DNA of 64,000 nt. It comes from Opitutus sp. ER46. Lineage in GTDB: Bacteria > Verrucomicrobiota > Verrucomicrobiia > Opitutales > Opitutaceae. The position numbers and the translations under genes are program-made. Of the stretch, positions 35,699 through 44,498 are shown one piece after another (position 1 is the first letter of the stretch; the number at the start of each line of letters is the position of its first letter). Below the pieces are notes generated by a model, which was given only the letters and a program-made list of their open reading frames with translations, was not told the origin of the DNA and made no database searches. The stretch is from positions 124,001 to 188,000 of the forward strand of contig NZ_QAYX01000021.1 of assembly GCF_003054705.1 (NCBI RefSeq), given 5' to 3'.

Positions 35699-36805
35699 TC
35701 AGGGCAGGACCACGTTTTCGGCGCGGAACGGCAACATGAGCACGGCACCTTCGGCGGCCACGAAGATCACGAGCTGGGCGTCCTCAGGGATAGGCTTCTG
35801 GTACTCGAGTCGGCGCGTGCTCTCGTAGTTCCAGGTGGAGCGCGCCGGGATGAGGTGTCCCTCTGCGTCCTGCCACTCCACGGTGATCAGCTTTCGATTT
35901 GGGTCGGCGAACTGGAAGCTGAACGAGTCGCGTTTGGCGGGGGATGCCGGCGTCGGCTGGGTGGCGGCGGCGGTTCCTTGGGCGTCCGCCTTTGCCGGTT
36001 CGGGTTTCTCCGGGGCGGGTGCAGGGGTGGCGGCGCGCTTCTGGGCCCGCGCCTCACGGCCCAGTTCGGGCACGGCCGATTCCCGCAGCATTCTTCTCCG
36101 CGCGACTTCGTCGGAGACGGCCTGCAGCCGCGCCGCCTCGTCCGCGGTCGGGCTGCCCAAGCCGAGGTCGCTCGACATGCGGCCCAAGAGGCCGCGAGCC
36201 GTGGCTTTCTCCCGTGTGACGGGGGTGAGCTCGATTCCGAGCTTCACGAGCAAGGGGTGTTCGAGCCGCACGCCTTCCTTCACTTCGGCCGCGGGAAGAC
36301 GGACGATTCCGGCCGGGCCCCGATCGGGCAGGAAAAACTCCGCGGTGCCCTCGACGAGCTTGATCGCGGCGGCGCGGCGGGACGCGCTCCGAAGCTCCAG
36401 TTCCGCCCGCGGCGCGGTGTCCAGGCGCCGGAGAATCGGCGGCCGCGATTGGGCGTCCGGCTGAGGCTCGGGCACGAGGTTTCGATTCTGGTCATCGATC
36501 GCCTTCAGGACAGTCGTGCGCCAGATGAGGGCGCCCTCGGGCAGGTCGTCGGACAAGAACTGCACCTGCAGGCGGCAGCCCGAGCGGCCGCTCGTGGTGC
36601 GGGTTTCGGTCACCGACTCAACGTGCATGCGGACGGGCTGGATCGTGGCCGCGGAGCCAGTCTCGGCGGGAGCCGCCGTAGGTGTGGCTGCCGCCGGAAC
36701 GGTGGAACCGACGGCAGGCAGTGGGTCAGCAGCCGGGGTTGCGGCGGCGGTTGCCGAGAGCAGAGCGAGCGTGACGCAGGCACGAGACAGAGACGGGCGG
36801 TTCAT
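35699..36805 (-). CDS. Secreted protein of unknown function
   Basis: This 368-residue protein begins with a signal peptide (MNRPSLSRACVTLALLSATA, cleavage near ATPAAD). An Ala/Pro/Thr-rich linker occupies about 24-55. A first beta-rich region (about 56-185) contains HVESVTETRTTSGRSGCRLQ and QFLSDDLPEGALIWRTTVL as distinct strands (each here shortened). A charged, helical centre (about 215-290) carries a Pro/Ala-rich stretch. The C-terminus (about 295-368) is again beta-rich with FQFADPNRKLITVEWQDAEG. No known domain was recognised. It might be a periplasmic surface or structural protein. It lies between the flavoprotein and a pectate lyase with no clear operon link. Confidence 0.75.
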   Translation of the reverse strand: MNRPSLSRACVTLALLSATAAATPAADPLPAVGSTVPAAATPTAAPAETGSAATIQPVRMHVESVTETRTTSGRSGCRLQVQFLSDDLPEGALIWRTTVLKAIDDQNRNLVPEPQPDAQSRPPILRRLDTAPRAELELRSASRRAAAIKLVEGTAEFFLPDRGPAGIVRLPAAEVKEGVRLEHPLLVKLGIELTPVTREKATARGLLGRMSSDLGLGSPTADEAARLQAVSDEVARRRMLRESAVPELGREARAQKRAATPAPAPEKPEPAKADAQGTAAATQPTPASPAKRDSFSFQFADPNRKLITVEWQDAEGHLIPARSTWNYESTRRLEYQKPIPEDAQLVIFVAAEGAVLMLPFRAENVVLP

Positions 36806-37025
36806 GGGGCGAGGGGTGAGCCGTTCGTTTACGGCGCCGGCCGAGGTCGGGCCAGCGGATAAGCGAACGGATTCAGGGGATAACCGCGATCGGCGCGAAG
36901 CGTTACGCGCCAAGGTGGCACGAACGTCCGGCTGCTCCGCAGGCAGATGGTCGCGTGGCGACCAAGCGAAGATCTGGTCGGTGGCTTGCCACGGCCGGGC
37001 TCGCCCCGGGCGATGCAGCGGCTGC

Positions 37026-38354
37026 TCAGAGCGCCCGGTCGGCGCGCTCGTGCAGGTAGCGCTCGAGATGCGTGTAACCGGAGCGCGTCACGATCGCGGC
37101 GTCGGTGGGGTCGCGAGGGTTCAGCCCCTGACCCGCCTCCCACGCGTCGGGCAGGCCGTCGCGGTCGGTGTCCTTCGCCGCGGTGGCGCGGGGCAGTTCC
37201 GGCTGGCCGCCGACGAGAGCTTCGCCGCGCTCGTCCTTATGCGGCACGGTGGCGCCGCGCCGGCCGAGCGATTGCAGTTCGTCGATGAGCCGCCGGTCGA
37301 CGGCGTCGCGGGGCCGGGAGCAGCCGGCTTCCGCCACGATGGTGGCGTAGGCCTCCGCGGCGGTGGTCACGCGCACCGGGATCGCGGGGCGCAGGGCCGG
37401 CTCCGAGACGAAGGTGGGCAACGTGTACTTCGTGTCGGCGGGATCGTGGAAGTCCGCGCGTTGGGCGACGCGGCCGTTGAGCGTGCCGTCACGGTCAAGG
37501 TCGATGTAATTGCCTTCCTGGTACACGTGGTCGGACGCGAGGAACTGGCCGGCCCAGCGGTCGTTGGAGGAGGGGCCCTTGATGAAGGTGTTGCCGATCA
37601 CGTCGAGCGAACGGGCCTGGGCCGAGTGGCCGCCGCAGAGCCCCGTGATGCCCCAGTTGTAGACGACGTTGTTGAGGTACTGGATCGTGCCTTTGGCCTT
37701 CGGGTTGCGGCTCTCGTTGCTCATCCAGAGGTTTCGCACGAGCGTCACGCGCTCCACGTTGTCGATGAGCGCGCCGAAGCTCTGCGGGTGGATGGCTTCC
37801 GCGAGCAGGCAGTGTTGGATCGTGATGTCGTGGCTGCCCACGGTGATGCCGAGGTCGTCCCACCGGCCCCAGCTGATGGTGCAGTGGTCGACGATGATGT
37901 TGGCGGCGCGGTCGAGCCCGAGGGACTTCTTGCCGCGGTCGCCGCTGATGCCCTGACGGAAGCGCACGTAGCGCACGATGATGTTCTGCTGGCCGCCGAA
38001 GGAGACGCTCTGGCCGTAGAGGCAGATGCCCTCGCCCGGCGCGGTTTCGCCGGCGATCGTGAGCCGGCTGGCAACCTGGACCGTGGAGGCGAGCCGGATG
38101 ACACCGCCCACGTCGAACACGACGGTGCGGCCGGGCCTGCTCACCGCGTCGCGAAACGATCCCGGGCCGGCGTCGGCCAGCGTCGTGACGTGGTACACCT
38201 CCCCGCCGCGCCCCCCGGTGGCGAGCGCGCCAAAGCCCTCGGCGCCGGGAAAGGCGGCGAGCGGCGTGGCCGGGGTTTCGGGCGCGGCGGGCATGACCGC
38301 GGGCAGCAGCACGAGGCAGGACAGGAGGAGCGGACGGACGAAGGAAATGGGCAT
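37026..38354 (-). CDS. Secreted pectate lyase-like beta-helix protein, second copy
   Basis: This 442-residue protein has a signal peptide (MPISFVRPLLLSCLVLLPAV). The catalytic region begins AFPGAEGFGALATGGRGG and continues with TLADAGPGSFRDAV, LTIAGETAPGEGICLYG and IIVDHCTISWGRWDDLG, the same block order as the lyase at 22502-24217. A C-terminal DTDRDGLPDAWE and GLNPRDPTD give calcium-binding loops but only one repeat set. It likely cleaves homogalacturonan or a related pectin in the periplasm or at the surface. Unlike its paralogue it has no adjacent carbohydrate genes, so it may belong to a dispersed regulon. ATG 38354 gives a normal leader; the frame extends upstream without a leader-like sequence. 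Confidence 0.9.
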   Translation of the reverse strand: MPISFVRPLLLSCLVLLPAVMPAAPETPATPLAAFPGAEGFGALATGGRGGEVYHVTTLADAGPGSFRDAVSRPGRTVVFDVGGVIRLASTVQVASRLTIAGETAPGEGICLYGQSVSFGGQQNIIVRYVRFRQGISGDRGKKSLGLDRAANIIVDHCTISWGRWDDLGITVGSHDITIQHCLLAEAIHPQSFGALIDNVERVTLVRNLWMSNESRNPKAKGTIQYLNNVVYNWGITGLCGGHSAQARSLDVIGNTFIKGPSSNDRWAGQFLASDHVYQEGNYIDLDRDGTLNGRVAQRADFHDPADTKYTLPTFVSEPALRPAIPVRVTTAAEAYATIVAEAGCSRPRDAVDRRLIDELQSLGRRGATVPHKDERGEALVGGQPELPRATAAKDTDRDGLPDAWEAGQGLNPRDPTDAAIVTRSGYTHLERYLHERADRAL

Positions 38355-38484
38355 GGCGGACGCGTGGGCCGACGGTAGGTCGGCCGAAACGTTGCGGGGA
38401 CAAAATTCGGACCGTTCAACGCCGGGGGAGCAGAGCCGGGGTTTCTCCCATTTCGCGACAGGTCGAAGTCGGCGAACGTGGAGG

Positions 38485-39081
38485 ATGAATACGCAATCAC
38501 TCGCACGCGGACTGGCCTTCTTCAGCATCGGACTCGGCTTGGCGGAACTCCTGGCGCCGCGCCGCCTCGCGCGAGTGATTGGCGTCGACGAGGACAACGC
38601 CACGTTGTTGCGGCTTTTCGGCCTGCGGGAGATCGGCACCGGGATGGGCATCCTGCAGGGCAGTTCGGCGGGCTTCGTCTGGGGCCGGGTCGCGGGCGAC
38701 GTGGTGGATCTCAGTTGCCTCGGGCTGGCGATGCGGCAGCGCGGCACGGATCAGAAGCGCGCCGCCGGAGCCATGGCGGTGGTGGCGGGCGTGACGGTGC
38801 TCGACGTGATTGGGGCGATGTTGCTGACGCGCAACCCGAGCCGCGCGGAGTGGCGGGTGTCGCGGATGGATCCAGCGGCGCCGAACTCGATTCCCTGGCG
38901 TGACCCGATCGCACTGCGGCGCTATGCGGACGACACGATGACCGAGCACGCGTCAGGTCACTTGCACGAAGTCCCGGAGTGGAGGCGGCAGGCCAAGCAG
39001 GGAGCGTCGTCGCAGGAAGAGGGCCGGCAGATGCGCGACCGGGAGGACGCCGCGATCCAGCAGTTTGAACCCGGGGATTGA
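38485..39081 (+). CDS. Small membrane protein (cyclase/dehydrase-linked DUF4267-like)
   Basis: This 198-residue protein has four short membrane segments within residues 1-115: SLARGLAFFSIGLGLAELL, a second around 40-60, and AAGAMAVVAGVTVLDVIGAM around 95-115. The remaining part is soluble, basic and acidic in alternation and ends in QQFEPGD. The membrane part resembles proteins annotated as cyclase dehydrase or DUF4267, but I cannot fix a function. It lies divergent from the pectate lyase and is followed by a short heptamer array and a long hairpin. The start at ATG 38485 is preceded by GGAGG at about 38480. Confidence 0.7.
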   Translation: MNTQSLARGLAFFSIGLGLAELLAPRRLARVIGVDEDNATLLRLFGLREIGTGMGILQGSSAGFVWGRVAGDVVDLSCLGLAMRQRGTDQKRAAGAMAVVAGVTVLDVIGAMLLTRNPSRAEWRVSRMDPAAPNSIPWRDPIALRRYADDTMTEHASGHLHEVPEWRRQAKQGASSQEEGRQMRDREDAAIQQFEPGD

Positions 39082-39089
39082 GGGCAAAT

Positions 39090-39117
39090 GCAGAATTATG
39101 AATGGAGAATGTAGAAT
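39090..39117. repeat. Four-unit 7-bp array (NNNGAAT)
   Basis: Contiguous heptamers GCAGAAT, TATGAAT, GGAGAAT and GTAGAAT begin 8 bp after the stop codon at 39081. All four share the GAAT end while the first three bases vary. The units contain TGA or TAG in two cases, giving stops in more than one frame. Confidence 0.65.
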
Positions 39118-39186
39118 TCTCCGGGGCGGGAGCCGAAGGGACGGATGCTGAACATTGATGCCGTGACCCGATCGGGGGCCGCTTCT

Positions 39187-39247
39187 GTGACGCGGTGACG
39201 CCCTGACCCCGTCGCAGGCAAACGGGGTCAGGGCGTCACCGCGTCAC
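39187..39247. repeat. 26-bp perfect inverted repeat hairpin
   Basis: Arms at 39187-39212 and 39222-39247 are perfect reverse complements around a 9-nt loop. A third related copy at 39256-39279 overlaps the stop codon of the response regulator gene that ends at 39275. It could terminate transcription from both sides, because the flanking genes converge, but there is no T run. Confidence 0.85.
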
Positions 39248-39274
39248 ATTTTCGGGGGTCAGGGCGTCACGGCG

Positions 39275-39748
39275 TCACGTGGCCGCGTGATTACTCGGGG
39301 CGGACGGGTTGACGGCGAGGGTCGCGGCTGGCTCGACGGGGAGGTGGACGGCGATGACTTTCTTCAGCTTCATCGGGTCGGGAAACTTGGTGAGGTAGCC
39401 GTCGGCACCAAGCTTGGCGGCGATCTTGGAGTCCCACGGTTCGGTGGCGCCCGACAACATGATGATTTTCATGCCGCGCAGGGCGGGCTGGAGCCGCGCC
39501 CAGGCGAGAACGTCGAAGCCGCTCAGGTTGGGCATGTTGACGTCGAGGAACATCAGGCACGGGCGGGATTCGGGGGGCTTTTCGCCGACGCAGAACTGCT
39601 TCAGGAACATGAACGCATCCCCGCCGTTGCGGAAATGGAGCAGGGGGTTGGGCACGCCCGCGTCCTTGAGCCGGCGGGCGAAGATCACGGCGTCGTCCTG
39701 ATCGTCGTCGACCATCATCAACGGCGGCAACGCTCGGTCTGTTTTCAT
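39275..39748 (-). CDS. Single-domain response regulator (CheY/Rcp1-like), orphan 2
   Basis: This 157-residue receiver starts at ATG 39748. Its acid pocket is DDD at 14-16, the phospho-acceptor is Asp69 in MFLDVNMP, the switch position has Ser99 in IIMLSGA (Thr in orphan 1) and Lys121 is in LTKFP. There is no output domain. Numbering of the key residues is identical to orphan 1 (32784-33233), so the two are clear paralogues. The N-terminus is only 10 residues before the first strand, so the longer in-frame extension upstream is not needed. A degenerate array begins 35 bp upstream of its start. Confidence 0.93.
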   Translation of the reverse strand: MKTDRALPPLMMVDDDQDDAVIFARRLKDAGVPNPLLHFRNGGDAFMFLKQFCVGEKPPESRPCLMFLDVNMPNLSGFDVLAWARLQPALRGMKIIMLSGATEPWDSKIAAKLGADGYLTKFPDPMKLKKVIAVHLPVEPAATLAVNPSAPSNHAAT

Positions 39749-39784
39749 GCGACATGGACCAGCAAGGCGTGCGCCGGTTCGGTA

Positions 39785-39905
39785 AGGCGAAGGCTGAATG
39801 CTGAAGGTCTGAACGCTGAAGAGAACCAAGGCTGAAGAGAATGAAGGCTGAAAGAACGAAGGCGGAAAGCTGAAGCCGGAGGCCGAAGCCGGCAGCAGAG
39901 GCCCG
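39785..39905. repeat. Array A: GCTGAA words grading into RGANGCC words
   Basis: Mostly 7-bp units, with a few 6- and 8-bp slips, read like AGGCTGA, ATGCTGA, ACGCTGA and, further right, TGAAGCC, GGAGGCC, AGAGGCC. The same words occur inverted at 40315-40445, so array A and array B could pair as a very long imperfect hairpin. Confidence 0.7.
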
Positions 39906-40241
39906 GACATTCTATCCTAACGCGGCCGGTAGGTCGCGGGGCGGGAGCCTCGGCAGCCGGGCTAAACTGGCCTTCGGAGTCTATCGGAATTACATAACCT
40001 ACTGAAATAATGTATTTTAAGAGGAACTGGTGGGACGGCGAAAGCACTCCGCAGATTACGGCGGCGCGGGCGCGAAGATGCTGTCGGCGGCGGTGAGCGA
40101 GTGAGGCCACGGAGGCCGGTAGGCGACTCGAGGAGGCGGGCTGCGGATGACGGCGCGGGGAGAGTCATCAGCCGGGCGCGGCGCCGGTGCTGCGGCCGGC
40201 TGGCACCGGATACGGGAAATGCGCCGCCGCCGAGCGACGAT

Positions 40242-40295
40242 CGATGATCAGACGGATCCGACGGATCAGACCGATCGGTCGGATCTGCCGATCGC
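40242..40295. repeat. Nonamer GATC-word array, site 1
   Basis: At least five contiguous 9-bp units occupy 40251-40295: GACGGATCC, GACGGATCA, GACCGATCG, GTCGGATCT and GCCGATCGC. A weaker sixth unit precedes them. Compare the eight-unit array at 60656-60727. Confidence 0.8.
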
Positions 40296-40314
40296 TTCCG
40301 GTTTCCCGCCCGCC

Positions 40315-40445
40315 GGCCTCCGGCTTCAGGCGTCCGGCCTCTGGCTGCAGGCTTCCGGCCCCGCTTCAGCGTTCAGCTTTCGTTCCTTCAGCCTTTGGCG
40401 CAGCAGCCGTCGTTCCTTCAGCCTTCTCTTCCCTCAGCCTTTCGG
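40315..40445 (-). repeat. Array B: RGANGCC heptamers and GCTGAA words after a stop codon
   Basis: On the minus strand GCTGAA-type words begin at the TGA of the gene ending at 40434, then nine exact heptamers fill 40315-40377 (GCTGAAC, GCTGAAG, CGGGGCC, GGAAGCC, TGCAGCC, AGAGGCC, GGACGCC, TGAAGCC, GGAGGCC). These words match the 19-unit array at 58498-58630. Confidence 0.8.
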
Positions 40446-41510
40446 ACGTGTCTTGGTGCGAACTCCGCCTTTGCGAAGGAGCTGGTTGAGCTTCTGCTGG
40501 GCCTGCTGCTCCTGCTGGAGCTGCGTGAGGGCGGCAAGTTGCTGGCTGCTGAGGAAGCTCTGCGCGGTGTTGATCGCCTTGTCGGTTACGGCGGCGCTGC
40601 TGGTCGAGTTGAGTCCCAGGTTGCTGAGCGAATTCGGGAGCGTCTGCACGCGGTTGTTGGTGCGATTGCCGTTCTTGGCGACGGTGGCGTTGCCGTTCGC
40701 GCCGTTTGCCGCGCTACCAGCGGCGGCGGTCTGCGGTGTGCGCGTCGCCTGGGCCATGGCGCGAACGAGCTGTTCCTGCTGCGCGCTGGTCAATGGGTCG
40801 CCGGTGTAGCTGAGTCGGGAGGCCAGCTGGTTCACGGTTTCCCGCTGCGGCAGCGTGCGATCATAGAATTGGTACTGCTTGTAGCCCTGTTCGCCGAGGA
40901 GGCTCTTCATCGTCTCGTTGATCTCCTTCTCGGTGGCGCGGGCGACCTTGGCGGCGGTGGCGCGGGCCTCCTTGCCCGTGAGGCCCTGGTCGTGCGCGGC
41001 GAGCATGGCTTCGGCGTAGGCGCTTTGTTTGTCGGCCAGGAGCTTCTCGAACTTCTGCTGCTGCTCGGGCGAGAGATTCAGTTTCTTGAACAGTGCGGCG
41101 TATTTGGAGCTGATGGCGCCACGCTGCTGCAGGCTGAGCAGACGCTGGAATTCCGGGGTGTCGGCCAGGGAGGCAAGCAACTCGAGGTCGCCTTCGCGCC
41201 CCCCGCCGCCATTGCCACCACGTTCAACGAGCTCCTGCGCCAGCGCAGCCGTGGCCTTGGCCTCCGCGTCAGCGTCGGCGGCGTCGCCGCCCTCGGCGGA
41301 CTTGGTGCCATTGGCCGCGGCGAGCTTGGCCTCAAGTTCGCGCAGCCGGCGCTGATACGCAGTGAGCCGCTCCTCGAGGGCGGCGCGGTCCGCTTCGCTC
41401 GTGAGTTGGGCGCGCAGGGTGACCAGTTCGCGGTGCTGGTTCCAGGCGAGGGCGGAAATGCCGGCAAGCCCCAGGATGGCGAGGGAGGGAAGAATCGTGG
41501 TCAAGCGCAA
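40434..41510 (-). CDS. Membrane-anchored coiled-coil protein of unknown function
   Basis: This 358-residue protein begins at a TTG codon (41510) with one N-terminal hydrophobic anchor (LTTILPSLAILGLAGISALA), then a coiled coil (about 28-70, ELVTLRAQLTSEADRAALEE) and a long helical, Gln/Ala-rich body with a low-complexity Asn/Gly stretch near 275-300. LNLSPEQQQKFEKLLADKQSA near 140-160 and the repeated Glu/Gln/Leu pattern resemble LTXXQ/Spy-type helices that respond to envelope stress, but identity is unsure. It ends basic (KGGVRTKTRPKG). The stop lies inside a repeat word. It is divergent from the GH95 gene at 41711. Confidence 0.65.
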   Translation of the reverse strand: MRLTTILPSLAILGLAGISALAWNQHRELVTLRAQLTSEADRAALEERLTAYQRRLRELEAKLAAANGTKSAEGGDAADADAEAKATAALAQELVERGGNGGGGREGDLELLASLADTPEFQRLLSLQQRGAISSKYAALFKKLNLSPEQQQKFEKLLADKQSAYAEAMLAAHDQGLTGKEARATAAKVARATEKEINETMKSLLGEQGYKQYQFYDRTLPQRETVNQLASRLSYTGDPLTSAQQEQLVRAMAQATRTPQTAAAGSAANGANGNATVAKNGNRTNNRVQTLPNSLSNLGLNSTSSAAVTDKAINTAQSFLSSQQLAALTQLQQEQQAQQKLNQLLRKGGVRTKTRPKG

Positions 41511-41710
41511 GGTAGAGCCAATGACGGCGGCGGCACCCTTGCGGTTGCACGTGACAGGGCGGGAAGGCGCGGCGAACGACGGATCCGCAGAGGGGAGAAT
41601 GAGAAAGAGGAAGAGCTGGGGCGGTGCGGACGGGATGAAAAAATCATCACATTTCGGGAATGACGCGCGCAGCGGAGGCGGCTTCGCTGGCAGGCAGTTA
41701 CTCCCTGCCT

Positions 41711-44266
41711 ATGCACCTGTCGTTTCGCCCCCTCGGTTTCCTGGGTGTCGTTCTCTCGCTCTCGTTGGCCGGCCCGTTGCGCGCGGCTTCGGACGCCCCG
41801 GCGCCATCGGCCACGTCCACGGTGGCGCCGGCGGACGCCGGACTGCGGCTCTGGTACACGCGGCCGGCGCAGGAGTGGGTGGAAGCGCTGCCGGTCGGCA
41901 ATGGCCGGCTGGGTGTAATGGTGTTCGGCGGCGCCGCCGAGGATCGCCTCGCGTTGAATGAAGACACGGTCTGGGCGGGAGGGCCGCATCACAACAACCG
42001 CGAGTCGGCGCGCGCCGCGCTACCGGAGATCCGCCGGTTGTTGCTGGCCGGCGAGTACGCCAAGGCGGAGCAGCTGGCCAACGCGGAGATGATGGCGGGG
42101 GCGGTGAAGCCCAACGGGATGTCGTACCAGCCCGTGGGTGACTTGGTGTTGAGGTTCGCCGGACACGAACGCCTCGAAGATTACCGTCGCGAGCTGAGCC
42201 TGGACGACGCCACCGCGCGCACGCGCTACGCCATCGCCGGGGTCGAGTACACACGCGAGGTCTTCGCCTCGCTGGCGAATAACGTGATCGTGGTGCGACT
42301 GCGGACGGCGAAGCCTGCCGGACTCACATTCACGGCGGAGTGGGCGAGCCCGCAGTTGCACGAAGTGCGCCGCGCGGCCGACGGCATGCCGGTGCTGGCC
42401 GGCGTGACGCCGGCCCAGGAGAAGATTCCCGGCCAGGTGCGTTTCCAGGCGCAGATCAAGGTGCTGGCGAGTGATGGCGACGTTGCGACGGTCGGCGGGA
42501 CGGTGGCGGTGAAGCGCGCCTCCGAGGTGGTTCTGCTCGTGGCGATCGGCACCAATGTCGTCAACTATCACGACATCTCGGCCGACCCGGCGGCGCGTTG
42601 CGCCGAGGCGCTGGCGGCCGCGGCGAAGAAGGACTTTGCGGCGCTGCATCGCGATCACGTGGCGAAGTACCGCGAGCAGTTCGGGCGCGTGAGCCTCGAT
42701 CTGGGCACGACCGAGGCGGCGGCGTTGCCGACGGACGAGCGGTTGCGGCGCAACCAGCAGCAGCCTGATCCGGCGCTCGCGGCGCTGTATTTCCAGTTTG
42801 GCCGCTACCTCCTGATCAGCTCGTCGCAGCCCGGCACGCAGCCGGCGAACCTGCAGGGCATCTGGAACCCGCTCGTGCAGCCGCCGTGGGATTCGAAGTA
42901 CACGACCAACATCAATGCGGAGATGAACTACTGGCCGGCGGAGTCGGCCGCGCTGCCCGAGCTGGCCGAGCCGTTCTTTGCGATGATCCGGGACCTGACG
43001 GTCACCGGAGCCGAGACGGCGCGCACGTTGTACGGCGCGCGCGGCTGGGTGCTGCACCACAACACCGACCTCTGGCGCATCGCGGGGCCGGTGGACCGGG
43101 CGCAGTCCGGGTTGTGGCCCACGGGCGGGGCTTGGTTCTGCCAGCACCTGTTCAATCACTACCTCTACAGCGGCGACGAGGCCTTCCTGCGCTCGGCGTA
43201 TCCGGCAATGCGGGACGCCGCCCGGTTCTTCGTCGACACGCTGGTCGAGGAGCCGACGCGGCGCTGGCTGGTCGTGGCGCCGTCGGTTTCGCCGGAGAAC
43301 CTGCACCCGATCCCGGGCACGAAGGAGAAGATCGCGATCGCGGCGGGCACGGCGATGGACACGCAGCTGGTGAGCGAGCTCTTCACCAACACCATCCGCG
43401 CGGCGGAAATCCTGGGGGTGGACGAGGAATTGCGCGCGCAGTTGCAGGCCCTGCGGCGCCGGCTGCCGCCGGCGCAGATCGGGCGGCACGGGCAGCTGCA
43501 GGAGTGGCTGCAGGACTGGGATGACCCGCAGGACAAGCACCGGCACATCTCGCACCTGTACGCGCTGTATCCGGGCAATGCGATTTCGCCGCGGCGCAGC
43601 CCGGCGGTGTTCGCGGCGGCGCGGCAGTCGCTCGAGTACCGCGGCGATCCGGCGACCGGTTGGTCGATGGGCTGGAAAGTCGCGTGCTGGGCGCGGTTCC
43701 TGGACGGCAATCGCGCGGCGAAGCTCCTCCACGACCAGTTGCGCCCGGTGTTCACCTCGGAAAACAGCGTCAAGGGCGGCGGCACCTACGCGAACCTCTT
43801 CGACGCGCACCCGCCCTTCCAGATCGACGGCAACTTCGGTTGTGCCGCGGGACTGGCCGAGCTGTTCCTGCAGAGCCACGACGGTGCGGTGGACCTGCTG
43901 CCGGCACTGCCCGACCAATGGCCGCAGGGGCGCGTGACGGGGCTGCGGGCGCGCGGGGGCTTCGTGCTGACCGCGCTCGAGTGGCGAGGCGGGCGACTCG
44001 CGTCGGCCGAGCTGCGGTCGACGCTCGGCGGCGTGCTGCGCGTGCGTTCGCGCGTGCCGCTGGCGCGGCGAGCCGACGCGGGCGCGCCGGTGGCGCTGAC
44101 GCCGGCCAAGGGCCCGAATCTGAATCCGCTCTTCTTCACGCCGCTGGCGCCCGTGGTGGAGGTTTCGCCAGAGGCGAAGCCGAGCGATTACGCGCCGCCG
44201 ACGGAGTACGCGTACGACATTCCGACGGCCGCGGGGGAGACCGTGACGCTGGTCGCGGCGCAGTGA
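41711..44266 (+). CDS. Secreted GH95 family alpha-L-fucosidase-like glycoside hydrolase, second copy
   Basis: This 851-residue protein starts at ATG 41711 (signal peptide [20 protein letters not shown]; an in-frame ATG at 41660 is upstream of a poorer leader). It has the same domain order as 20115-22424: [18 protein letters not shown], then [22 protein letters not shown] near 398, HHNTDLWR near 449, PSVSPEN near 525 and [12 protein letters not shown] near 702. All catalytic-region words are intact. It differs from the first copy in a longer interdomain part and a C-terminal extension of about 60 residues. It is alone, outside the main pectin cluster, and is followed by a purine/pyrimidine inverted repeat. 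Confidence 0.92.
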   Translation: MHLSFRPLGFLGVVLSLSLAGPLRAASDAPAPSATSTVAPADAGLRLWYTRPAQEWVEALPVGNGRLGVMVFGGAAEDRLALNEDTVWAGGPHHNNRESARAALPEIRRLLLAGEYAKAEQLANAEMMAGAVKPNGMSYQPVGDLVLRFAGHERLEDYRRELSLDDATARTRYAIAGVEYTREVFASLANNVIVVRLRTAKPAGLTFTAEWASPQLHEVRRAADGMPVLAGVTPAQEKIPGQVRFQAQIKVLASDGDVATVGGTVAVKRASEVVLLVAIGTNVVNYHDISADPAARCAEALAAAAKKDFAALHRDHVAKYREQFGRVSLDLGTTEAAALPTDERLRRNQQQPDPALAALYFQFGRYLLISSSQPGTQPANLQGIWNPLVQPPWDSKYTTNINAEMNYWPAESAALPELAEPFFAMIRDLTVTGAETARTLYGARGWVLHHNTDLWRIAGPVDRAQSGLWPTGGAWFCQHLFNHYLYSGDEAFLRSAYPAMRDAARFFVDTLVEEPTRRWLVVAPSVSPENLHPIPGTKEKIAIAAGTAMDTQLVSELFTNTIRAAEILGVDEELRAQLQALRRRLPPAQIGRHGQLQEWLQDWDDPQDKHRHISHLYALYPGNAISPRRSPAVFAAARQSLEYRGDPATGWSMGWKVACWARFLDGNRAAKLLHDQLRPVFTSENSVKGGGTYANLFDAHPPFQIDGNFGCAAGLAELFLQSHDGAVDLLPALPDQWPQGRVTGLRARGGFVLTALEWRGGRLASAELRSTLGGVLRVRSRVPLARRADAGAPVALTPAKGPNLNPLFFTPLAPVVEVSPEAKPSDYAPPTEYAYDIPTAAGETVTLVAAQ

Positions 44267-44285
44267 GGGTGGGCTGGGCTTGGAA

Positions 44286-44442
44286 TCTTTCTCTTCCTCT
44301 TACTCTTCCTCTTTCTCTCTTCCGGTATCCGTCAGGCGCTCGGGGTTTCCCCATCGCCGTCAATGAAGTCGCGTTGGCCATCATCGGTCGCGCGGAGCGA
44401 CCGATCGGTGAGAAAGAGAAAGAGGAAGAGTAAGAGAAAGAC
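44286..44442. repeat. Purine/pyrimidine inverted arms, locus 1
   Basis: A pyrimidine tract (44286-44321, hexamer words TCTTTC, TCTTCC, TCTTAC) and a purine tract (44410-44442) contain a perfect 22-bp inverted repeat at 44297-44318 and 44415-44436, 96 nt apart. The 20-bp word TCTTACTCTTCCTCTTTCTC at 44298-44317 recurs exactly at 62356-62375. Confidence 0.85.
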
Positions 44443-44498
44443 CGTTCTCAACCCCAGGCTGGCGTTCGGGGAGCGGGGCGCGTGAGGATTTGGGCGCG

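Larger units (their letters stand above)
39749..40433. other. Gene-free 685-bp spacer with inverted arrays around an AT-rich segment
   Basis: From left to right it holds array A (39785-39905, GCTGAA/RGANGCC words), an AT-rich stretch with GAATTACATAA and TAATGTATTTTAA (39981-40023) that could be the response-regulator promoter, an unremarkable GC-rich part (40024-40241), nonamers (40242-40295), and array B with heptamers (40315-40445). No coding region is supported. Confidence 0.65.

Noticed and set aside
34160-36862. 900-codon plus-strand open frame
   Set aside because: It begins in the 30-bp tandem repeats and is antisense to the flavoprotein and secreted-protein genes.
39785-40445. Insertion sequence bounded by inverted repeats
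   Set aside because: There is no transposase frame inside and no target duplication; the arms are degenerate word arrays rather than defined ends.
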